Positions 26,204 through 35,064 of a stretch of DNA of 42,585 nt are shown here, one piece after another. The DNA lies in NCBI GenBank assembly GCA_964462685.1, contig CAYWYR010000022.1, positions 1 through 42,585 of the forward strand, in the 5' to 3' direction. The first letter of the stretch is position 1, and the number at the start of each line of letters is the position of its first letter. Below the pieces are notes generated by a model. It saw nothing but the letters and a program-made list of their open reading frames with translations, did no database searches and was not told the origin of the DNA. Both the position numbers and the translations under genes were made by a program. Source of the DNA: CAYWYR01 sp964462685 (GTDB taxonomy: Bacteria; Bacteroidota; Ignavibacteria; Kapaibacteriales; UBA2268).

Positions 26204-26989
26204 ATGAAAACGATGTTACTGACTGCCGTTCTGGCAATGACAATGATATTTATGCCCTCGGAATCGAAGGCAAATGACCCCCATCAGTATGGTGAAAAAT
26301 TAGTTTATGAGGTGTCCTTTATGGGGATGACGATTGGAACTATCGAGACATACACCATGAAAAACCAAACTATAAAGGGCGATAAAACTCACCATGTTAG
26401 GTCTAAGATAAAGTCGGCTAAGGGAATCCCTTATGTTGATCTTGATGTTGAGTTCGATAGTTGGATGGATCCATCTTTTGCGTACTCTCACAAATTCATG
26501 TCAACAAGCGTTTCCGATGGTACGAAAGTATATGAGGAAGCTCTTTTCGACTATGATAATAATACAATAGACGTTACTATGACTAAAAACGGTAAAAAAG
26601 TACAAGACTTTGAGAGAGAGCTTAACCGTAAAGTAAATGACGGCTGTTCACTTTTCTTTATGGCCAGAAAATATATGGATAGGAACAAAACCGTAAAGGT
26701 GCCAACATATATTGAAGATGAAAATTCTCTGACGGTGATAAACTTCCACAATAGAGTGGAAACAGCTGAAGTTGATGCTATTGATTATCCTGTAAGAACT
26801 AAATATTTAAACGGAACGGCTAAATGGGAGGGTCTTTACGGACTTTCAGGTGATTTTGAAGGCTGGTTCTCAGACGATGAAGCGGCAGTCCCCATCAGAG
26901 CAAAGATGAACGTTTATGTTGGTACTGTAAATATTGAACTTGTCAGTTGGGATCGTGATGGTTGGACTCCCCCCAAAGCTAGTTCATAA
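26204..26989 (+). CDS. DUF3108 periplasmic protein
   Basis: 261 residues from ATG 26204, preferred over 26165 because AAAGGA lies just upstream and the signal peptide (MKTMLLTAVLAMTMIFMPSE, cleavage after SKA) then begins at the first residue. The mature part has the DUF3108 opening YGEKLVYEVSFMGMTIGT and the later repeated beta strands (YPVRTKYLNGTAKWEG, AVPIRAKMNVYVGTVNIEL). DUF3108 proteins are predicted to fold as a barrel-like lipid- or envelope-associated domain of unknown role. It is next to the S41 protease and ends at a bidirectional terminator. Confidence 0.82.
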   Translation: MKTMLLTAVLAMTMIFMPSESKANDPHQYGEKLVYEVSFMGMTIGTIETYTMKNQTIKGDKTHHVRSKIKSAKGIPYVDLDVEFDSWMDPSFAYSHKFMSTSVSDGTKVYEEALFDYDNNTIDVTMTKNGKKVQDFERELNRKVNDGCSLFFMARKYMDRNKTVKVPTYIEDENSLTVINFHNRVETAEVDAIDYPVRTKYLNGTAKWEGLYGLSGDFEGWFSDDEAAVPIRAKMNVYVGTVNIELVSWDRDGWTPPKASS

Positions 26990-27035
26990 TAGCATAACCG
27001 CTGAATATTTAAGTAGCTGCAAAGAATAATATTTG

Positions 27036-27069
27036 AAAAACCTGAGTCTAACCGCTCAGGTTTTTTTTT
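27036..27069. terminator. Bidirectional terminator overlapping the rsmD stop codon
   Basis: CCTGAG at 27041-27046 pairs with CTCAGG at 27055-27060, with AAAAA before and TTTTTTTTT after. It serves the DUF3108 gene on the plus strand and rsmD on the minus strand. The rsmD stop codon (27048-27050) lies in the hairpin loop. Confidence 0.85.
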
Positions 27070-27596
27070 ATGATAATGACGTTACTATCACCATAGTTCT
27101 TTTGGGATAATAATTCAAAACCGCGCTTATCGGGTATTTCAAGTGGTGAGTGCTCAATCACTATCAAACCATTATAGTCAAAATCATTGATGTGGCTTAT
27201 GAATTTCGAGATCAGTCCTTTATTATACGGGGGATCGGCGAATATAATATCATATGCATCGCTGCTTATGATTTTAGGTAAATGAGTTATAGCATCACCT
27301 CTGACTATCATATATTTATCTGATATTGATAAATCTTCCGCCAGTTTTTTTTGATAGCTAATTGTTTTGCCGCTTTTCTCTATTGAAACGACTTTGTCCG
27401 CCCCCCTCGATATACATTCTATACCGAGCATACCGCTTCCCGAAAAGCAATCGATCACTTTTATACCCTCAAAATCAATAAGATTATCAAGTACTGAGAA
27501 TATGGATTCTTTTACTCGCCCTGTGGTTGGTCTTATGCCTGTTGGGAGCGAAGCTTTTGGCCCCCTTCCCTTCAGATAGCCTGAAATAACACGCAT
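27048..27596 (-). CDS. rsmD: 16S rRNA (guanine966-N2)-methyltransferase RsmD
   Basis: 182 residues from the ATG whose first base is the last base of the upstream gene's TGA stop (TGATG), showing translational coupling. Motifs: RVISGYLKGR and RPTTGRVKESIFSVL (N-terminal RsmD signature), DCFSGSGMLGIE (S-adenosylmethionine loop, 49-60) and DPPYNKG (121-127, catalytic DPPY). It modifies the small-subunit rRNA in the cytosol. The last six codons (KKNLSG) and the stop are part of the terminator hairpin. Family call is firm. Confidence 0.93.
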   Translation of the reverse strand: MRVISGYLKGRGPKASLPTGIRPTTGRVKESIFSVLDNLIDFEGIKVIDCFSGSGMLGIECISRGADKVVSIEKSGKTISYQKKLAEDLSISDKYMIVRGDAITHLPKIISSDAYDIIFADPPYNKGLISKFISHINDFDYNGLIVIEHSPLEIPDKRGFELLSQKNYGDSNVIIIKKNLSG

Positions 27597-28528
27597 CAAT
27601 AGAACTTTATCCGTTCATGGTAAGGCTTGAAAGATCCGCCAACAGCTGGCGGGAAAATATGCTGAACCCTCGATGCATATTCTTTACGTCGCTCGTCAAG
27701 TTCTGTATTGACATATCTGAATGCGTTGAGCCTGGCGGTTTCCAATCCCAATAGCATACATGTTTCCCATATCTGAAGATAAAGGTCTTTGGTAAGGCTG
27801 ATCCCATAGAAATATGCACCTTCAACAGTATCTACTACTTCTTCGATTATCTTGGCGTGTTGCTGTTCTAGTAGCTCGGGTATTTGCGAAACGTCACTAT
27901 ATGATAAAAGGTTATAATAGCAAGGTTTGCCATCTTTGACAACGCTGATATCTATGAAATTATCTTGGATGCATAGAATCATGCAGTTTTTTTCCTTACT
28001 TTCAGGGTAATTGTAAGAAAAAGCAGAATGAGCGTTCATCTGGCTGAAATCTATATTCGATATATCTTTGCCGAGCGGTTTAAGAAGGTCTGTACAGTTT
28101 TTGACTATCTCACTTGTGAATATAACTCCGAGTACGTAAGCTGTTTCCGCATTTTTTTTCTTGCTCATCGGTATTATGTTCGCAAGAAACTCTTCTGTAT
28201 TGAAGTGAGGGTATGACTGTTTTATCTCAAGAGAAAGTAATTCACGCAGAGTATCGTTGGATTGGTTGATATCTGCTGGTAATTGTGTTACTATTACGCT
28301 TTCCGCTGGTAGGGTAATACTTATTTTGGTAATCTTATCGGCAATTGGTTCGATCTTCGATATCAGATTATCTTGCTCATCTTTATAATCTGAATAATGC
28401 AGGTTTTCGATATCGACAGGCATATCTGTAGAGTCAATATGCTCCAGGACGAGACCTTTGTCGCCCCTGCCTATTAGAGCCATATATACCCTGTCCATAT
28501 TGAAGAAAATCGATAGTACAGATTCCAT
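27596..28528 (-). CDS. PilM/DUF3822-like actin-fold protein upstream of rsmD
   Basis: 310 residues without signal peptide or membrane segment. The segment ITLPAESVIVTQLPAD followed by LRELLSLEIKQSYPHF resembles the region of PilM/GspL-type actin-like ATPases in which a proline-containing strand precedes a helix binding the inner-membrane partner. CMILCIQDNFIDISVVKDGK resembles a second actin-fold phosphate strand pair. In many Bacteroidota a DUF3822 protein of similar length and fold sits just upstream of rsmD, so this is likely a relative. The gene overlaps rsmD by one base. Cellular role unknown; no pilus genes are nearby. Confidence 0.5.
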   Translation of the reverse strand: MESVLSIFFNMDRVYMALIGRGDKGLVLEHIDSTDMPVDIENLHYSDYKDEQDNLISKIEPIADKITKISITLPAESVIVTQLPADINQSNDTLRELLSLEIKQSYPHFNTEEFLANIIPMSKKKNAETAYVLGVIFTSEIVKNCTDLLKPLGKDISNIDFSQMNAHSAFSYNYPESKEKNCMILCIQDNFIDISVVKDGKPCYYNLLSYSDVSQIPELLEQQHAKIIEEVVDTVEGAYFYGISLTKDLYLQIWETCMLLGLETARLNAFRYVNTELDERRKEYASRVQHIFPPAVGGSFKPYHERIKFY

Positions 28529-28655
28529 ATAATTAATAGATTGATTATTATTATGTACTTATTCCAGCAAATCGTAAAATCGCTGTACTCTATAGAAATA
28601 ATTCTTTATTCCTAATATAAGGAAAACATTTCAGCTAAGAGAATTAATAGTTAAC

Positions 28656-30956
28656 CTACGTTTTATCGGACACTTTTGATATGTCTTTAAGTAACTGATA
28701 GGATTCTTCTATCATAATTTTGTAGGTTGAAAGAAGATCTATATAAAGATCAATCGTTCTCCTGCTGAACCCACTAATCCCAACTTTAATCGCTTCAGAT
28801 TGCAGATCAGATATCAAAAGTACAAGATCTTTCTTTCGGGGTGTGAAGTCTTTAGCGTTCAAATCTATATCTTCTCTCAGTGAATCCCCGATCTGTTTCA
28901 TGAAGATAGATACTGATTTTTGTGTATCATATAATCGGCTGATCTTACTTTTATCTAAAGCGCCATGAGAGTTTGAAAGATGAGATAATATCTTTTGGAT
29001 ATTTAGACCTAATATATCATTTATATGTTTTGCACTTGCAATGATTCTGATATAGACTGATTCGTTGGAATTATTCTGATATCCAGTATCATCTACTCCT
29101 ATTTCAAAATCTCTTAGATCTAGGTTCTCTTTATGAATACGCTTGTAGCATATACTTGAGATGTCACTGAGTTCTGATTCTAGTTCAGAAGCACCCCTTT
29201 GGCTGTTTTTTATTAAGCTGATATCATATTCCCCGAGCGATTCGGTCATATCGTCTATCAATTTCTCGGCTTCGTAAATATATCGGCAGGATAGAAGTGG
29301 AAGCGGATCGGTTTTGGCATTTGCTACCAGGGAAGTACGGCTGGTGATCGCACTGTCTTTTCTCGCAGCGTCCTTAGCCTCGCGGCGATGTCTTAAGGTA
29401 GAGGATATCAGGACTGTAGCTGTGAGTACCACAAAGAAAATCAAAGCTATAAGGCCACCAAAATATATTGTTACTGAGATTATACCCGCAACCAGCATAG
29501 CGATCAGAGCCGTTCCAAACCAGCCGCCGATAACATTAATAACCCCAGAAACCCTATAAGCCGCTGTTTCTCTGCCCCATGCTCTATCTGGCAAAGCAGC
29601 AGCCATCGCAACTATAAACGTAACATAAGTAGTTGATAAAGGAAGTGTAAGTGTTGTGGCCAGTGATATCAGTCCCGCCGATACCATCAATATCACTGCT
29701 GCTCTTATTAAGTCAAAAGCGGGCTTATCTTTTAATCTTTCCGTAAGATCATCTTTTTTGGTGAGATCAAAGCTGTTTATATAGTTTTTTCTGATAGCCG
29801 AGTCTTTAGAAATTACTCTGTTTAGATAGTCAGTTAATGTAAGCGTTCTTCGTACGAGGAATCTACCGATTGCATTTGATTTAAACCGTTCGTTACCTGT
29901 TTCATGGCTCGAAAGACCTATTGTTGTAGCCGTTACTGATCTTGCTTTTTTAGATACAAACAGAGTCAGCATCATGATAAGCCCTGCGATAACAACATAT
30001 AGTTTATTTGCCTGGGATTTGGCTGCAAGGTCACTCATAAGTGTAGTCTCGGCGAATTCACCATAATTCTGCGCGAGCTCGTATGTATTTAAAGCCGCAA
30101 GAGGCGCACCGATAAAGTTCACCAAATCATTGGCCGCAAAGGCCATTCCCAACGAAAACGTACCTGCCATAACTATGATTTTCAGGACATTCACTTTGGT
30201 AAAACTTATCAGTGGCTGAAGGATCACGAACCAGCCCAGTATTAGATAAAGGCTTACCTCACCCAGGTTATTCTGCATATAAGCCATAGTATCAGCAGGA
30301 AGTATAGAAGAATCTACGTTCTTCAGCCCTTTGATAATGATGAAAAGTGATATCGAAGATAAGGCTATCGCTCCCCACACACCACCGAACTTATTGAACC
30401 TTTCCTTATAGCGAAATGTAAATATCAGCCTTGTGAGAAACTGTATCAAGAAGCCGACAATGAAGGCGACCGCCACGGATAAAAATATACCGATGATTAT
30501 CTTAGCCACGTCATCGAAGTTCATATAATCCATCAAAGTGGCACCGGGGATAGCATTCTGTACCAATTTGACTATCGAAAGGCCTAAAGCCCCACCGAAA
30601 AGCCCAAACACCACTGATACAGTGGTAGAAGTAGGCAAACCGAAGGTATTATATGTATCAAGCAGCAATATATCCTGTAGCATGGCGGCTACAAAGATTA
30701 TCAGCAGTTCTGGCATAAGGAAGAAGCTAGGATCGAAGATACCTGATCGGGCTATCTTCATCATCCCCCCTGAGAAAAGCACACCGAACATAACACCTAT
30801 CGATGCTACTATAAGTATGGTACGCAGGGTGCCCGCTTTACTGCCTACCGCGGCGTTCAAAAAATTCACCGCGTCATTGGCTACACCGACTGTTAAATCA
30901 ATTATCGCCAATATTATCAAAACTATTAGGATTACCAGATTAAAGTCTAGTTCCAT
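28656..30956 (-). CDS. PiT-family inorganic phosphate transporter with PhoU-like C-terminal domain
   Basis: 766 residues. The first about 540 form a multi-pass membrane protein with both PiT repeats: GVANDAVNFLNAAVGSKAGT (from residue 24) and AANDLVNFIGAPLAAL (about 272), plus FGLPTSTTVSVV near 106. The last roughly 220 residues are soluble helices (YEAEKLIDDMTESLGEYDIS and following) resembling a PhoU-like four-helix domain. PiT proteins import phosphate, usually with a cation, across the inner membrane; separate PhoU-like partners regulate some of them, and here both appear in one chain. No adjacent PhoU or pst genes are seen. The family call is very firm; the tail assignment is inferred from helical pattern and size. 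Confidence 0.9.
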   Translation of the reverse strand: MELDFNLVILIVLIILAIIDLTVGVANDAVNFLNAAVGSKAGTLRTILIVASIGVMFGVLFSGGMMKIARSGIFDPSFFLMPELLIIFVAAMLQDILLLDTYNTFGLPTSTTVSVVFGLFGGALGLSIVKLVQNAIPGATLMDYMNFDDVAKIIIGIFLSVAVAFIVGFLIQFLTRLIFTFRYKERFNKFGGVWGAIALSSISLFIIIKGLKNVDSSILPADTMAYMQNNLGEVSLYLILGWFVILQPLISFTKVNVLKIIVMAGTFSLGMAFAANDLVNFIGAPLAALNTYELAQNYGEFAETTLMSDLAAKSQANKLYVVIAGLIMMLTLFVSKKARSVTATTIGLSSHETGNERFKSNAIGRFLVRRTLTLTDYLNRVISKDSAIRKNYINSFDLTKKDDLTERLKDKPAFDLIRAAVILMVSAGLISLATTLTLPLSTTYVTFIVAMAAALPDRAWGRETAAYRVSGVINVIGGWFGTALIAMLVAGIISVTIYFGGLIALIFFVVLTATVLISSTLRHRREAKDAARKDSAITSRTSLVANAKTDPLPLLSCRYIYEAEKLIDDMTESLGEYDISLIKNSQRGASELESELSDISSICYKRIHKENLDLRDFEIGVDDTGYQNNSNESVYIRIIASAKHINDILGLNIQKILSHLSNSHGALDKSKISRLYDTQKSVSIFMKQIGDSLREDIDLNAKDFTPRKKDLVLLISDLQSEAIKVGISGFSRRTIDLYIDLLSTYKIMIEESYQLLKDISKVSDKT

Positions 30957-31094
30957 CTATTCTGAGCTCTCTGTATGTAGTATTGAATGTTATATCAAAC
31001 AGGTCGTCAAACCGTAATCAAATATAATCATGCTGTGCGTAAGAAAAGTTAACGTACATTAACATTTCATATTCAATTGCCATTATCTATAATT

Positions 31095-33140
31095 ATGCCA
31101 GTTAATAAAAAAGGATATTCAAATCTACGAATCCCCATTTTATCTCTTTTGCTCATCATTTCATTATTCGGATCTATATCCACTTCTAGCATACCTATCG
31201 GCGTTGTTATTCCGATGACAGATTCTCTCTATAAGGAATATTCTGACTTCATAAGGCAAAATGCAGAAAGTGAAGAAGTTATAGCAGCACTTGTAAATTT
31301 AGCTAAATCAGATCAGATATCTAGAAAGTGGGCTAGGGGGCTATACTCATTAGAATCGCATAGAGATTTTTTCAACAATGAGGATTATTTAAAGATTTTG
31401 GAGCAAAGCAAATCCCAATTGATAGGCTTTGCGATGGCTGAACAGGTCAACACAGAGAACTATGAGTATATAGATTATCTGGCGACTAAGCTTGCTCCAT
31501 CTGATACTGGTTATGTATTCGTCAATAATATCATTGCTCTAAACATAAACTCAAGGCAATGGGACAAAGCAATTAATCAGCTCAATATGTACGAGCATCT
31601 TTATCCGGCTCACAAAGATAAAATCGATGATTTAAAAACAATCTTATCTAAACCGATTGAGGGACTGGAACCTGTACCGGTAAATGGAATCAATTCTCCC
31701 GGTGGGGAATGGGACCCGAACCCTACCTCAGACGGTAAATATATATTTTATTCCAAAAGGCAGGTGCTTAGCAACAACGCTGATGTAGCCTTGGGCCAGA
31801 TGAGTGATTCCGGCTTTGTAGAGATTGGGTTGTTAAAAGGCCCGCTAAGCGGACCGTATGATGAAACTGTAGATAATATCAGTTATGGAGCGGATAAGAT
31901 TTTCCTTTCTGGTACTTTGGAAGGCACGTTCGGCAAATTCGATATTTTTTTCGGTGAAAGAACAGGGAGCGAGTATTCTGAGATTACTCACCTTCCTAAA
32001 CCAGTAAACTCTGAGTACACTGATGAAGGAGCTACTATGAGCGTGGACGGAAAAGTTATGGTTTTCACCTCCGACAGGCCTTATAAAGATAAACCCTACA
32101 GGCCATACGGCTCCTTATATATGGGCCACCTAAATGGTGATATGGATATATATGTTACAAAGAAAAATGAAGGAGGAGGTTGGTCAGATCCAATAAACAT
32201 TGGTATGCCTGTTAATACCAATATGTCCGAAAGATCACCATTTCTGCATCCGGACGGTAAAACGCTTTATTTCAGCTCCAACGGACACGCCACATTGGGG
32301 CAACTGGACGTTTATAAAACAACCCGGCTGGATGACACTTGGCAAAACTGGTCAGAGCCAGTCAATCTCGGAAAGGAGATCAATACTATAAGTGATGACT
32401 GGGGATATAAGGTAAGCCTAAATGGGGAGAAAGCATATTTTTCAGCACTTAACCGCAGTATCGGTAAAGGTGGGTATGACATATTCTATATCAATTTACC
32501 AAGCGCCGCGCGCCCGGATTCTTTGATAATAGTCAGTGGTGAAATAAAAGACAAGCGCACTGGCAAGCCCGTAAGGGCGGAAGTTAGGTGGGAAATAAGG
32601 CAAACTGGAGGGCTCCAGGGTAGTTTAGAAACAATTGATGAGCAGTCCAGCTTTAAATTACCCCTCAAAAGAGGAAACGAATATGGATACTATGTAACTG
32701 CCGATGGTTATCTGCCTTATTCAGCTTCCCTGACACTTCCTGAAAATTACAAAAAGAATGAAATGGATATGGTAATCAATCTTGTTTCCATACCTAAAAA
32801 GCAAGGGGAGGTATCCAAACTTACCGCGAGTAATATAATTTTTGACTACGACAGTTATGAGGTTAAAGAAGCTTCGTACACTGAGATAACGAATATAGCT
32901 GACCTGATGAATAGCATACCTGATATAAAACTCAGGATAGAAGGACATACAGACGAAGAAGGAACAAAAGAGTACAACCAGAGACTATCTGAAAAGAGAG
33001 CTAAAGCAGTTAAAGATTTATTAGTTAAGTTTGGAGTTGCCGATTCCAGACTCTCATATTTAGGTTTTGGTGAGGAAAAGCCGATAACGACTAATATCAA
33101 TAAAAGCCGACGTGTAGAGTTTATATTTATCAATGAGTAA
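31095..33140 (+). CDS. PorE-like OmpA-family protein (beta-propeller, CRD-like and OmpA domains)
   Basis: 681 residues from ATG 31095, giving an N-terminal signal segment (LRIPILSLLLIISLFGS). Residues about 40-190 are helical and possibly TPR-like. Residues about 200-465 hold PD40/beta-propeller repeats: GEWDPNPTSDGKYIFYSK, GATMSVDGKVMVFTSDRP, SPFLHPDGKTLYFSS and YKVSLNGEKAYFSALN. A carboxypeptidase-regulatory-like fold follows (about 477-565, VSGEIKDKRTGKPVRAEVRW), then an OmpA C-terminal peptidoglycan-binding domain (from about 579, EGHTDEEG and NQRLSEKRAKAV). This order (TPR, propeller, CRD, OmpA) is that of PorE, the T9SS protein that anchors the secretion complex to peptidoglycan. PorE is a lipoprotein, but no lipobox Cys is visible here. 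The stop overlaps the next start by 8 nt. Other OmpA/PD40 proteins share parts of this layout, so PorE function is an inference. Confidence 0.7.
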   Translation: MPVNKKGYSNLRIPILSLLLIISLFGSISTSSIPIGVVIPMTDSLYKEYSDFIRQNAESEEVIAALVNLAKSDQISRKWARGLYSLESHRDFFNNEDYLKILEQSKSQLIGFAMAEQVNTENYEYIDYLATKLAPSDTGYVFVNNIIALNINSRQWDKAINQLNMYEHLYPAHKDKIDDLKTILSKPIEGLEPVPVNGINSPGGEWDPNPTSDGKYIFYSKRQVLSNNADVALGQMSDSGFVEIGLLKGPLSGPYDETVDNISYGADKIFLSGTLEGTFGKFDIFFGERTGSEYSEITHLPKPVNSEYTDEGATMSVDGKVMVFTSDRPYKDKPYRPYGSLYMGHLNGDMDIYVTKKNEGGGWSDPINIGMPVNTNMSERSPFLHPDGKTLYFSSNGHATLGQLDVYKTTRLDDTWQNWSEPVNLGKEINTISDDWGYKVSLNGEKAYFSALNRSIGKGGYDIFYINLPSAARPDSLIIVSGEIKDKRTGKPVRAEVRWEIRQTGGLQGSLETIDEQSSFKLPLKRGNEYGYYVTADGYLPYSASLTLPENYKKNEMDMVINLVSIPKKQGEVSKLTASNIIFDYDSYEVKEASYTEITNIADLMNSIPDIKLRIEGHTDEEGTKEYNQRLSEKRAKAVKDLLVKFGVADSRLSYLGFGEEKPITTNINKSRRVEFIFINE

Positions 33141-34368
33141 CAACACAGAAATAAATCCTATTTGCATTATCGCAGAGAATGACCAGATGGTTACTAAAAC
33201 ACTGGTCGAGCTCATTGAAAAATTCTTCCCTAAGCTGAAGCTCATCAAAGCCAATGACGGTAAAACGGCACTATCTTACTATGAAAAGGTAAAGCAATAT
33301 CCAGTTGTTATAATCTCGGAACTCCGGCTTCCCGCTTTGGACGGCAGGCAGTTTATGACTTATACCAGACGTGTAGCTAAGGGGCCTCTTTACACTATTG
33401 CGATGACTGATGAAATATCTCAGCGCGGCAGTATGGAGCTGCTCCAGAGTGGTGTCGACGATATTCTAACGAAACCTCTTGAGCCCGGTAGTATTATATC
33501 TAAAATGAGAATCGCTATAAAGCAGATTCTTATGGCGAAGAAAATACAAGATTTCCCTGATGCCGAATCACTGAAAGTGCAGGCAAAAAAGGAAATGTCG
33601 CTTGATGTATCCAATCTTCTGGATTCGTTCATTGAAAAAAAAGGTATTAAGTTACCTGATGAGAAAAAGAAATTCTTTGAGGAAGCGACTAAATTTATTT
33701 TCGAGAAACAAGAGGGTAAGTACGAAGAGCTGGTAGCTACTCTGAACGCAATGAAATTCCTGAACGGTTATAAGCTTTACCTAGACGATTCAAAGATACA
33801 ATCCCCCGTTATGAAGAACGGATACCCTAGCCAGGCGGCAATGGAGGAATATCCTAAATTCGTACAAAAGATTTTCAGTTATCTATCCGGCTTGGACAGC
33901 GAGTTTGAGATTCTCTATCACATATATGAAAATGTGGACGGTACAGGAATGCCAGATAAAAAAAGGTACTGGCATATCCCCCTTGGCAGCAGAATACTGA
34001 GAATACTTATCGAATATAGCGAAGCCTTAAAAGAAAGCAAGGATGACCAACATAAAGCGATAGAGTCTGTATTCAATGGTGTGAAAAGGCTTTACGATCA
34101 TACCTGCCTAGTTCATCTTGATCAGTATCTGGCATTAAACCAACAGGATCCAGGTACACCGGAGGAAATCATACAGAAAAACCAATTAAGGGAAAATTTT
34201 GTCTGCTCTCGTAATATCATAAGCAAGGACGGGTTAATGCTTATGTCCCGAAAGACCAAACTCGATAAAGAGCAGATACAAACTTTATGGAATAAGATAG
34301 AGAAAGAAGGAATGATAGGGGAGATATTTATTTATTCTGACTCTAAAGGTGAAAACAAAGAGAAATAA
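33133..34368 (+). CDS. Degenerate response regulator: receiver lacking the phospho-Asp, fused to an HD-GYP-like domain
   Basis: 411 residues. Residues 8-130 form a receiver domain with the acidic patch (AENDQ, Glu15/Asp17), the switch Thr92 (AMTDE) and the conserved Lys114 (TKPLEP). At the phosphorylation strand the sequence is VVIISELRLPALDG: Glu63 replaces the phospho-acceptor Asp. Residues about 150-330 look like an HD-GYP remnant; VDGTGMPDKKRYWHIPLGSR (268-287) follows the pattern wDGtGyP...IPl.aRil, but the upstream HD/HP and HHE metal ligands are replaced (EEYPKF, HIYEN) and GYP reads GMP. So neither phosphorylation nor c-di-GMP hydrolysis is expected by the usual chemistry. It starts inside the end of the PorE-like gene (8-nt overlap), suggesting the two products work together. 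Confidence 0.75.
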   Translation: MSNNTEINPICIIAENDQMVTKTLVELIEKFFPKLKLIKANDGKTALSYYEKVKQYPVVIISELRLPALDGRQFMTYTRRVAKGPLYTIAMTDEISQRGSMELLQSGVDDILTKPLEPGSIISKMRIAIKQILMAKKIQDFPDAESLKVQAKKEMSLDVSNLLDSFIEKKGIKLPDEKKKFFEEATKFIFEKQEGKYEELVATLNAMKFLNGYKLYLDDSKIQSPVMKNGYPSQAAMEEYPKFVQKIFSYLSGLDSEFEILYHIYENVDGTGMPDKKRYWHIPLGSRILRILIEYSEALKESKDDQHKAIESVFNGVKRLYDHTCLVHLDQYLALNQQDPGTPEEIIQKNQLRENFVCSRNIISKDGLMLMSRKTKLDKEQIQTLWNKIEKEGMIGEIFIYSDSKGENKEK

Positions 34369-34371
34369 ACG

Positions 34372-35040
34372 CTATCCTTCCTTATAGAAGCTGGGAAAAC
34401 AATAATCCTTGAATAGTAAAACCTTACCTTTTATTAGATTAATCTCTACCTCTTCTCCCATAGCTATATTACTAGCACCTTCTCTTATACCTAAAATCAA
34501 ATATTCACGGTCGAGATCCCACTTTAGCCCCTTTGTGGATAACTGAGCTTCGCCAAAAGGAATTATTGAAATCTTTTCATTCGGCTCGGTTGATAAAATG
34601 ATACTGTTATCAATCATCATACATGATCTGTCTGAGTTGATTACCTGCATATTTATAACATTAGCATATTTGGCCAGAACGCTCCAGTTATTAAGAGTAT
34701 GCTCCAACTGCCCGCCTGTAAAGCCGAAAACCGTTAAATATTTAACTCCTCTGCTTTGTATAAATCTAAGGGCTTTCTCGAAATCGTTGGAGTTTTGATC
34801 TGGTATTTCAATCATTTTCCTCGATGGATATCGGTGCTTCTTTATCAAGCTTTCATCTATTGAATCCATATCACCGATAATAGCTTCGGGTATATATCCG
34901 TTATCAAGTAAGATATTTGCAGCACCGTCAGTAGCGTATATATCAGAATCCATATCTTTTAATAAGACTATTTCAGGAAAATCACCATCTAAAACAAGAA
35001 TATGATTTATCTTGTTGTTGCTTCTGTAAAGTTTTTTCAA
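34372..35040 (-). CDS. Thiamine pyrophosphokinase
   Basis: 222 residues. Transfers pyrophosphate from ATP to thiamine, giving the cofactor thiamine diphosphate. The family motifs are in order: ATDGAAN (36-42), IIGDMDSI (54-61), DQNSNDFEKAL (81-91) and the substrate-binding GGQLEHTLNN (109-118). The C-terminal beta domain (LSTKGLKWDL, EGASNIAMGEEVEINL) completes the fold, with the S-N segment typical of the thiamine pocket. Its stop lies only 3 bp from the convergent regulator gene, with no room for a terminator. The start faces the fRMsr gene across 24 bp, so divergent promoters must overlap coding sequence or be very compact. Confidence 0.9.
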   Translation of the reverse strand: MKKLYRSNNKINHILVLDGDFPEIVLLKDMDSDIYATDGAANILLDNGYIPEAIIGDMDSIDESLIKKHRYPSRKMIEIPDQNSNDFEKALRFIQSRGVKYLTVFGFTGGQLEHTLNNWSVLAKYANVINMQVINSDRSCMMIDNSIILSTEPNEKISIIPFGEAQLSTKGLKWDLDREYLILGIREGASNIAMGEEVEINLIKGKVLLFKDYCFPSFYKEG

Positions 35041-35064
35041 ATCTCAATAAATTTATAGTTTCAA

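Noticed and set aside
33133..34368. Assignment of the degenerate regulator as PorX
   Set aside because: PorX carries an alkaline-phosphatase-like (PglZ) effector domain; here the effector region follows the HD-GYP pattern.
34366..34374. Possible missing terminator between tail-to-tail genes at 34368/34372 and 36625/36634
   Set aside because: Gaps of 3 and 8 bp leave no room for one, but such tight convergent pairs are common and not remarkable by themselves.
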